A stretch of DNA of 64,000 nucleotides, taken from positions 310,001 through 374,000 of the forward strand of contig NW_021940921.1 of NCBI RefSeq assembly GCF_004337985.1, written 5' to 3'. The stretch comes from Pyricularia pennisetigena (lineage: Eukaryota > Ascomycota > Sordariomycetes > Magnaporthales > Pyriculariaceae). Position numbers and translations under genes: made by a program. Of the stretch, positions 56,252 to 64,000 are shown piece by piece. The notes under the pieces were generated by a model. It saw only the letters and a list, made by a program, of their open reading frames with translations. It made no database searches and was not told where the DNA came from. The stretch's first letter is position 1. Each line of letters opens with the position of its first letter.

Positions 56252-57536
56252 AGGGATGCAGTAGTCCAGCTTCCGAGGAGTCTCTTTCATCTGTCTGTGG
56301 CTAGCAATGGTGCTTTTGTCGTCATTCTTCTACAGCCTGCAGGGGTGGCTTTTTGCCAACGCGGCCTGCGAGATACGACGAGGTTTAAAGCTTCTTTCTA
56401 GGCGAGGGCGGATCCGTCTTCATATTTACGAGGACCGGAACCCCCCTGCTTGTTGTGCTGTTCTGCGGCTTGTTGTCGTATCGCATCATCGCCACTTTTG
56501 CCGTCAGGCCAGAAGACGGGGAGGAAAAAGCCGAGCGCCGTCTGGCGCTGACTGTTGCTGGTGGAGCCATCGTGTTCCTTTCCATGGTACTTTACAGTTT
56601 TTTGGGGCTGAAAAAAAGACATATGGTGGGTGATATCGGCGCGCGGCAACGTACTGATGGGACATGGTGGGTTCTGCCATATCCATGTCCTCCGCGCTTT
56701 TTATTGTGGACCTGTCGACCCAGCACATCGTGTTGACATCGGCGACGATGGGGCTGGTCTGTTTTGGCATGGGATTCCTTTCGGCAATGCTGACGTCCCG
56801 CTTTCAGTCCTCCCTGAGTTTGATGTTTGCGCACGCTCTGGGGTGAGTGATTGTTTGCGCCATGTTTGGCGACATGGTTTTGCGCAATTACTGACACCGA
56901 TTGCAACATGACAAGAGAATCTAGAAAAGGTTGCTCATGCGACAGAATAGATGATGGGTGGTGGTACAAGATAAGATTAGAACAGTATAGCATGGGTTCC
57001 TTTTTTCCTCGGTTATCTCGGCGTCTCCTATTTTTTTGCCATTCTCAACGGGTTACGAAGAACACAGGAAAGAGAGACAGAAAAAAAAAAAAAAAAGGGT
57101 GCTTCGGACGATCTCTCCGTGGGCCCTTACTATCGCACACTCCACTAACACGAGTTGACAGCGAGTCGGTCAATGCGATTTGATGAATAGCAGTTTCGTA
57201 TCTGCACAAAACAAGCTGAACCCTGCCTGGCACCCCCCCTGATTCGCAGAGAAAGACGATAATGTGGGTTAAAATTAGGATACGTCATGCCTGGATGCGT
57301 CCTTGTTGGTCCACTTTATTAGGGAGTACTTTGATATAAAGTTGACGTACATCGGCGCTGCCGGCGCAAGGGGAACGCGTTCTGTTATCCCCATCGCCAA
57401 GACTTTGTCCAACAGCACGCCCGCGATCGTTAAAGGTGCTTTTTGTGTTTTTCTCCAACTATCAGTCATTCGCTCTCGAAATCCAGATCTTTAATATTTT
57501 TTTTTGCAACACAACATACCACCAACTAATTCCAAA
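56252..57536. other. intergenic with broken membrane-protein remnant
   Basis: Between 56400 and 56850 on the + strand two frames encode hydrophobic segments. The first has LLVVLFCGLLSYRIIATF and LTVAGGAIVFLSMVLYSF; a different frame has IVLTSATMGLVCFGMGFLS. They look like pieces of one multi-pass membrane protein separated by a frameshift or unseen intron. The start is missing next to the transposon. The rest is featureless apart from an A run at 57080-57096. Confidence 0.3.
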
Positions 57537-58251
57537 ATGGTTTCCTCTCTGGCTCTCCTCACCCTCGCTTCGGGCGCTCTTGCCCTCAAGGTCACCTCGC
57601 CCGACTCCAACACCAACTGGAGCGCCGGTGAGAAGCACACCATCAAGTGGGAGTCGGTCTCGAGCGACCAGCCCACCTTCAACATCTACCTCTCCAACAA
57701 GGTCACCTACCCGCCCACCGACATCCTGATCGCCTCCGACGTCAAGGCCAGCGACGGCTCCTTCGAGGTCGAGAGCGGCAAGCTCCCCGCCGGCAACAGC
57801 TTCACCATCAACCTGACCAACGGCACCAAGACCGAGCAGATCTACGCTCAGTCGGTAAGTCGACAATCCAAGCCCCTCGGGTCTGTCTTGTGATACTTAT
57901 TGCAGCTTGCTAACCCTGAAATCTGCTTCTGTTCTGTAGAACCAATTCAACGTCACCGGGGGTTCGTCTTCTTCCTCCTCCTCTTCCTCCTCCAAGACTG
58001 CATCTGGCTCGTCGACTGCCGTTTCGAGCACCAGGGCTGACTCTTCCGCTACAGCTTCGCCCACCGCGAGCGGCAGCGGCAGCGCCACCACCGCCAAGCC
58101 TACATCGGCAGGTGCTTCGGGCTCCAGCTCGACTGCTACGGGCTCAGGCTCGGCCGCTAGCGCCACCAGTTCCAAGACCCCCAACTCTGCCAACGGCAAG
58201 ATTGTTGTCAGCTGGATCGGTGCTGCCGCCCTCGCTGCCCTGGCTTTGTAA
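57537..58251 (+). CDS. small GPI-type serine-rich cell-wall protein
   Basis: Exons 57537-57854 and 57940-58251, 209 residues; the intron has GTAAGT and TAG. A signal peptide (about 16 residues) is followed by an immunoglobulin-like domain of about 90 residues (VTSPDSNTNWSAGEKHTIKW) of the Kre9/Knh1 N-terminal type seen in many fungal surface proteins. A Ser/Thr/Ala/Gly-rich stalk of about 90 residues and a C-terminal hydrophobic segment preceded by a small-residue site (Asn-Ser-Ala-Asn-Gly) follow, as for GPI attachment. Probably wall- or membrane-linked; function unknown. A T-rich, CT-containing leader and high-usage codons suggest strong expression. Confidence 0.88.
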
Positions 58252-59040
58252 GAGGTCGAGGCTTGCGTGTGAGAGGATTGGAGGGGGGGTTGTAGGGGGA
58301 GACAGATCTATTATTATGTGTTTCGGACTACAGCAGCCATTGTCGCCACTGCCGGCGCAGGCTACAATATTGAAACCCGCATCCTTGGATCAATTCTAGG
58401 CGGGAATTTGTTCGACCTTATGAGGGGCCTGGCGGTGCAACATGGAATGGTGAATTGGTGGTTTTTGGATGAAATGTGTATAAAATAGATTAATCTGGAA
58501 ATTTGATTCATAATCTGTCTGCATTACGAACAATGCTGTCTGTCCTTTGTATAAAAATCTGACCTATCTTTTTTTTTTTTTTTTTTAGCGAACCGTTGAC
58601 CGTTATCAGTATTTGGACAAGGATGGGAATAAAAACAAGATTATTTCTTTTTTCTTTTTGACTGCTTAGTGCGCTGCCTGACTGCTAATCCCCGTTCCTT
58701 CCTGCAGGCACCCAGTTGTTCTTGGCGTTGTACCTTGTTCGGCTCTAGCCCTATTTGGAGGGGTTCAAGTTTCCAAATTAGCGGGACCAATCCACCATCA
58801 GATGCATCCAATGTCACGACCCCAAGCAAAGTAGGATCATCGGACCCAAGTCGGTTTGTTGAGGTAAACTATTCACTCAAATGAATGAATAAATTATACC
58901 TTACATTAAGCAGTTTCGCTCAACTTGCCAATCCCCGGACATACACCAGCCACATTGAAGGCAGGCGGGCTTTCGTCTCAACCATCTTCTTTTGGTCGGC
59001 ATTCCGCTATGAAATCGTCAGTGTCGCACCGCCGCCCAAC
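58252..59040. other. intergenic
   Basis: About 790 bp: 3' region of the wall-protein gene, a T tract near 58570-58586, and leader of the next gene. An in-frame upstream ATG at 58885 would extend the next protein by 52 residues but those look like untranslated leader. Confidence 0.5.
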
Positions 59041-60962
59041 ATGCCCCTCCCGCACCTCCCCACCGAAATCCTCGAGCAAATCCTCACCCACGCCGTCATC
59101 GTGCGCGGCCTCAAGCGCGCCTTGCGTCTACGCCTGGTGAGCCGCGACTGGTCCGCCGGCATTCTTAACGTTATTTTCGTCGCCGGCCTGCCCGACAATA
59201 CCTATTGGTTGGGCCGCCTGGACAGGCCCGACGGATCCGCCCAGATCTTCTGGCAGCGCTACCTCGCCTGGCGCATCAAACACGCCGTCCGCGGCGAAGT
59301 GGAGCCTCTGGGACCCTTGACCGGCGGGCCGAGACCAGAGCGAGCATGCGACTGGGGTTTGCGCCACCTCCGGCGCCCGCCGGCCACCAGGCGCCTGCGT
59401 GTGATGAGGCGCGTCGCCGAACGCATCGTTGAGATGCGGATGCGGTTGCGGAGGACCGACCGGGCCGTTGCTTCTGAACTTGAAGCCGAGGATGAGCTGC
59501 ATGACGTCATCTTCCGGCTTTCCAGACTGCCGCTCATGGACATATCTTCGTTCAATACGCATTTCCGTGACACCTTTTTTGCAGAGTTCACGGTCGACGA
59601 GGGCAACCGTGCAAGGCTAGAGAGGGACGAGGAGGCCACCAGGGCATTTCGCGAAACCGTGCTGAGCGCCGCTGCCTATTTGGACGAGCTCGAGATTGTC
59701 CAGGAGCTTGTGCGTGACAGCTTGAACGACGGTAAACCGCTGCCGTCGCGGTGAGTTTCTGTTGCCTGTTGACCCTAACATACCTTTTTTTTCCCCCCCC
59801 TCCAGTGAGGAGGACAGCTAAACTAACCCTGTTTTGTGTTTATAGCCGCCCAAGCTGCCCCTTCTTTGCCCCTCTCGACGCAGCAGCTTTCGGAGGAAGT
59901 TGCCGTTGCGTTATATTTCTCACATCATTGCCACAGGAGCCCGGCAGGAGCATGTACAAGCTGCGCAGCAGAGCCATTCAGTGTGCAGGGAGCTGCGTTT
60001 TCCCCCAAGGCGCACGTGACATCATGGAGTTTGGTCTCACCACTGAGCAACTGCACCAAGGCCCACCGATAGCCGGCCCGTGGGATGCTGGTAGCGATCC
60101 TAGAGGTGGCTGGATGCGGATTCTCGTACATGACTGCATGCGTCGGACTACCGATGTCGAAGTCTACAGGAGATGTTACGATATAGTAGGTCATTCCCTT
60201 CTGCCTAGTGAAGAGCCCATTTTGGGCCTGACCAAAGAGGCCTGGCTGCTACGCAAGTGGTTCCCTTCTCAGCTGGATATTGCTGCCAGGCGGGGGTGCG
60301 TCGAAATCATGGAATTTCTGTTCGACAGATATGCCATCGAAGCCCTACCTGCCATAGCATCGAGCAATTATAAACTCGCCCATGACGAGGCAAGGGAGTT
60401 CGATAACCTTGAGAACAAAGACATACCTGAAACTCTACCTCTGGATAGGAGCGGGGACGAATGCGACCCGGCCAATATGCTCTCCAAGTTTCGCAGCCCG
60501 CTTTCCGTGGCCGCCTTGGACGGCAATCACGCCTCTGTCGACTTTCTGCTATCTCACGGCGTCTCCAAACCTGACCGGGCATTGGTAGCGGCAGCAAGCA
60601 GCGGCTCAAGAAGGCTGGTTGAAACCATAGTCGACTTTTTCGCCAAAATTGATGGCAAGCACCAAGACCTGGAGGCCGTTCACGGTGAGGAGACGGTCCA
60701 AGACGCCCTGGCCTTGGCAGTGTTCCGAGAGGACGATGCCATGGTCCGTCTACTATACGATCTGGGAGCCAGGTTCGACCGCAGCACCTGGGAGACTTTG
60801 CGCAAGGAAACAAAAAGACTCGGCCTGGAGTGCATGGACCGACTTCTTCAAGACCTTGGCCAGCCTTCCAAGGGTGAAGATGCATGGACTCGGCATTGCT
60901 CAAACGGCGAGCAAGTGGTTCGCAAGGCAATTGTCTCATTCGCTCTGCGTCTAGTGGACTGA
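59041..60962 (+). CDS. F-box-like protein with ankyrin-type repeats
   Basis: Exons 59041-59750 and 59846-60962, 608 residues; the intron has GTGAGT, CTAAC and TAG and the frame is kept. The N terminus (LPTEILEQILTHA, then LRLVSRDWS) resembles a fungal F-box, which would link to Skp1 in an SCF ubiquitin ligase. A helical, Arg-rich middle is followed by three or so ankyrin-like units (LDIAARRGCVEIMEFLF, PLSVAALDGNHASVDFLL, ALALAVFREDDAMVRLLY) that could bind a target. The segment just after the intron (about residues 238-290) is Cys-rich and poorly typical, so a second intron there is possible. Such genes form large, variable families in fungi. Confidence 0.72.
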
Positions 60963-62177
60963 ATGTAACATGGGTTGCCCTTGTCCCTATGCTTGCTCTA
61001 GAGAGTAGGGCGCTCCAGCAATCTGCGGGGAATCTCAGGAAAGCTTTTTTTGGTGTGGGTACGGGGGACCATCAGTCGACAGGGGTAGCCCGACTCCTTC
61101 CGCCAACATGTTCCCCGAACCGAGCCATCGGCTGTTCACCTGAACCGAGCCATTGGTTGTTCAGGCAAAGGCACAGCCAGTGGACTGCGCGCTAAAGTCT
61201 GCCGGTGAGCTGTCAGGGACTTTGTGTCTGGTCTACAAAGGTCGACCGACCACCACGTGACTCCCTGTTGCGTTCTTGAGCTAGCTGCCACGGGTCTTAC
61301 GATTGTGCTTGTGTACACTCTGTCATCAATCAATTCACGGTCAACTTCGTGCGTGTGCACACATTCTGTGTCTCAGGCAGATGCCATCAGTTGTACTTGA
61401 CATATTTGGACTCGACCCCAAGTGATCTCGCTACAGTCCTTTTCCATGTTGTAAAGCTCTCATATATCACTTCCGCGCGGCTTGGCCCTTTACAGCGCCC
61501 TTTGGGGCCTTTCGGGGCCGTTCTCAAATGGCACGCAACCCAAACAGCTGCCAGCTCGTGATGGCCTTTCTTCATCGTGAAACGAAGGGGACTTTTCCAT
61601 CATGTGCGACACGTCAGCTAGCTCAAGGACGGCAATGATTTGCCCTACGCTGCTGCCACCGCCCATCATCGGTGTGGCTTCCAGCAATGCACTTTCGGCA
61701 AGATTACCGCTCATGGACAATCAAGCACTTTTCCGATCGCCGAATCCATGACGTCCACCATGCCCACATATATCTGGTTCGGTTCGCCATGCCGACGCCT
61801 CCTGCTCATGCAGCGTCCCATTGTCTCATTTCTGCGCAGTGCGCCAACCTAGGGTCCAAGGTGGGCTTCTTCTTTGGCACGAGTATTCCAGGTACGGGGG
61901 TTGACAAATGGAAAAGCTAAACTCTATCTCCGCACTTGAAGTGACACTCAAAGTTTGCAAGAGAATAGAGAGGAAGGATCCAATGCCAATCACCCTCATT
62001 CGTTATTTTGATCGCTTACAAAGCGGTTAATCCTTAACCCGGCCTTGTTATCCCGTTAAGCCCGCAAATATAAAAACAAGTGTGTATAACCGAAGCAGGC
62101 AGCCGTGAGATTCTGCAAGGCATCTATCTGCCTTTTGCATTGGCATTTTAGAGCCCGGCCTGTCTTGAGAATCCACA
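60963..62177. other. intergenic
   Basis: 1.2 kb with no supported gene. It holds a two-unit 25-bp tandem repeat at 61117-61166. The right end is the presumed promoter of the GH1 gene. Confidence 0.5.
61117..61166. repeat. 25-bp tandem repeat, two units
   Basis: Two adjacent units beginning GAACCGAGCCAT and continuing with TGTTCA. They differ at four positions, two of them C in the first unit and T in the second. Confidence 0.7.
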
Positions 62178-64000
62178 ATGAAGAGTGTCAGCCTCTTATT
62201 CGTCTGTATATTTGCCGTCTCGGCGCAGCAGATCTACCTGCCCGCCGATGGACCTGTCCGGCGACCTGATACATGCTTATCAGACGCCTACTACGCCACG
62301 GCCAGCCCAGTCTACTCGTTCACGCAGTTCTCCTTTACCCAGACTGAGACTGTGCGCACGGCTACGGCTGTAACTCCAGGCCCGACCAAGACCTTCGCTC
62401 CGCCTTATGAGTCGCTAAGTTACCTTCTCCCGGGTCTGTCGACTACTACTTGGGGCAACTGGTACCCAGACGCCACCGCAACCCCGGCGGATATTGCCGA
62501 TCCATATGGGCAAGCCGCCTGGTCGGCTCTGTGGGAGCGAGCCTCCTTGCCCAACTTTACCAGCCGGGGGTTGTATTCGACCACCGTCTCCCCGACTCCG
62601 GTGCCCACAAGCGAGCTTGTGCTCCCACCTCCGAGGTACTTTCAGCCGCAGGACTGCTATTATTTCCCCAAGGACTTTGAGTTTGGCGTTGCCGGTTCAG
62701 CTGCTCAGATAGAGGGCGCCATAGCCGACGAGGGCCGGGCACCTGCCATCCTGGATCTGGCCTCAGCCAACCCACTTCGCCCAGGCCTGCCTAATTACGT
62801 GACGAATGAGAACTACTACCTCTACAAGCAGGACATCGTGCGCCTGGCCGCCATGGGAGTCAAGTACTACTCCTTCTCTATCCCCTGGTCGAGAATCCTG
62901 CCGTTTGCGCTCGAGGGTACACCCGTCAATAAGCAAGGGCTGGACCACTACGACGACCTCATCAACTTTGTTATTTCCAAAGGCATGGAGCCTCACATCA
63001 CCCTCATCCACTTTGACACGCCGTTACAGTTTTACAAGGACCCCCGCAACCCCGATCAGTCCCGGCTTGGGTACAACAATGGCGCCTACAGCAACGAGAC
63101 CTTTCAGGACGCTTTTGTGCACTACGGCAAGGTGGTCATGACGCACTTTGCCGACCGCGTGCCGGTGTGGTTCACCTACAACGAGCCGCTTCTGTGGAGC
63201 GAAAACGCCAAGGCCATCGACACCGTCATCAAGTCCCACGCCCGCCTGTACCATTTTTACCACGACGAGATAAAGGGCAGCGGGAAAGTTTCTCTCAAGT
63301 TCAACGACAACTTTGGCGTGCCGCGCGACCCCGGGAAACCCGAGGATGTGACTGCCGCCAACCATTTCAACGATTTTCAGGTCGCCACGTTTGCAAACCC
63401 CATTTTCCTGGGCAAGGACTATCCCGAGGCCTTCAAGATGACGTTCCCAGACTATGTGCGGCTGAGTGAGGCGGACCTGGCGTACCTCAACGGGACGGCC
63501 GACTTTCTAGGCGTCGACCCGTACACGGCCACGGTGATCGCGGCGCCGCCCCAAGGCATCCAGGCCTGCGCGGCCAACCAGTCCGACCCTCTGTTCCCAT
63601 ACTGCGTGCAGCAGAGCAGCACGACGACGAACGGCTGGGACATCGGGTACAGGTCGCACTCGTACGTCTACATGACGCCCAAGTACCTCCGGACCTACCT
63701 CAACTACCTGTGGAACTCGTTCCGGCACCCCATCGTCATCACCGAGTTTGGGTTCCCCGTGGCCAACGAGGGGCTGGCGACGCAGGCGGCGCAGCAGTTC
63801 GACGACCCCCGGAGCGACTACTACCTCAGCTTCCTGACGGAAGCGCTCAAGGCCATATGGGAGGACGGTGTGCACGTGGCCGGGGCTTTTGCCTGGAGCT
63901 TTGTCGACAACTGGGAGTTTGGGGACTACGAGCAGCACTTTGGGCTTCAGACCGTCAACCGGACCACCATGGAGCGGCGGTACAAAAAGAGCTTTTTTGA
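62178..64000 (+). CDS. secreted GH1 family glycosidase, 3' end beyond window
   Basis: ATG 62178 opens a frame that is still open at 64000 (607 codons and two bases). A signal peptide of about 16 residues is followed by roughly 160 Ser/Thr/Pro/Tyr-rich residues not found in ordinary GH1 enzymes. The GH1 barrel starts at FPKDFEFGVAGSAAQIEG. The acid/base motif FTYNEP (Glu336) is intact. The nucleophile motif is ITEFG (Glu523), where most members have ITENG. The glutamate is kept, so hydrolysis is plausible. Beta-glucosidase or beta-galactosidase activity outside the cell is the default guess. Confidence 0.88.
   Translation, partial: MKSVSLLFVCIFAVSAQQIYLPADGPVRRPDTCLSDAYYATASPVYSFTQFSFTQTETVRTATAVTPGPTKTFAPPYESLSYLLPGLSTTTWGNWYPDATATPADIADPYGQAAWSALWERASLPNFTSRGLYSTTVSPTPVPTSELVLPPPRYFQPQDCYYFPKDFEFGVAGSAAQIEGAIADEGRAPAILDLASANPLRPGLPNYVTNENYYLYKQDIVRLAAMGVKYYSFSIPWSRILPFALEGTPVNKQGLDHYDDLINFVISKGMEPHITLIHFDTPLQFYKDPRNPDQSRLGYNNGAYSNETFQDAFVHYGKVVMTHFADRVPVWFTYNEPLLWSENAKAIDTVIKSHARLYHFYHDEIKGSGKVSLKFNDNFGVPRDPGKPEDVTAANHFNDFQVATFANPIFLGKDYPEAFKMTFPDYVRLSEADLAYLNGTADFLGVDPYTATVIAAPPQGIQACAANQSDPLFPYCVQQSSTTTNGWDIGYRSHSYVYMTPKYLRTYLNYLWNSFRHPIVITEFGFPVANEGLATQAAQQFDDPRSDYYLSFLTEALKAIWEDGVHVAGAFAWSFVDNWEFGDYEQHFGLQTVNRTTMERRYKKSFF

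Noticed and set aside
20090..64000. Secondary-metabolite gene cluster
   Set aside because: A FAD oxidase, a monooxygenase-like protein and transporters are present, but no polyketide synthase, peptide synthetase, terpene cyclase or prenyltransferase.
1..64000. CRISPR arrays or bacterial-type operons
   Set aside because: Spliced eukaryotic genes throughout; no regular short repeats with unique spacers.

Overview
The window is nuclear DNA from a filamentous ascomycete, most likely a Sordariomycete of the Magnaporthales. Short GT..AG introns with CTAAC/CTGAC branch sites, a plant-cell-wall enzyme repertoire and repeat-targeted C-to-T decay all fit this. The strongest pointer is a 22-residue, six-cysteine metallothionein at 53.0 kb that matches, as I remember it, MMT1 of the rice-blast fungus. 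The assembly is a draft: single N at 3873 and 28909, and N runs at 30712-30808 and 48624-48725.

Region 1 (1 to about 19.8 kb) is an AT-rich block of decayed transposons without a convincing host gene. It holds a nearly open Ty1/copia element (element A, 4261-10382). Its first 2 kb appear twice around a single N (1796-5950), probably an assembly artefact. Remains of a second, minus-strand copia-like element (element B) occur twice (about 10.4-14.5 kb and 17.1-19.5 kb), and one copy carries a solo LTR of element A with a 5-bp target duplication. Smaller repeats fill 14.6-17.1 kb. The block ends near 19.8-20.1 kb, where an unmutated copy of a 116-bp fold-back element faces a mutated copy at 16.26 kb.

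Region 2 (20.1-54.8 kb) is GC-balanced and gene-bearing. In order: a large FAD-dependent monooxygenase-like protein (+), a type II membrane lectin-like protein (-), ER glucosidase I (GH63, +), a secreted GH53 galactanase (-), a secreted berberine-bridge-type FAD oxidase (+), two convergent MFS sugar transporters (+ and -), polynucleotide kinase 3'-phosphatase (+), a secreted GH16 endo-glucanase (-), a secreted tannase/feruloyl-esterase (-) and the metallothionein (+).

Region 3 (54.8-64 kb) begins with a decayed Tc1-like transposon with perfect 37-bp terminal repeats (54844-56249). Then come a broken membrane-protein remnant, a small GPI-type serine-rich wall protein (+), an F-box-like/ankyrin protein (+) and a GH1 family protein (+) that runs off the window end.

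Functionally the host genes lean towards plant polysaccharide breakdown (GH53, GH16, GH1, esterase, oxidase) and sugar uptake (two transporters), with housekeeping genes for N-glycan trimming and DNA end repair between them. I see no secondary-metabolite cluster core enzyme. Exon joins were derived by hand from splice signals, reading frame and family resemblance; each multi-exon model except the lectin's 5' end closes in frame with good signals.
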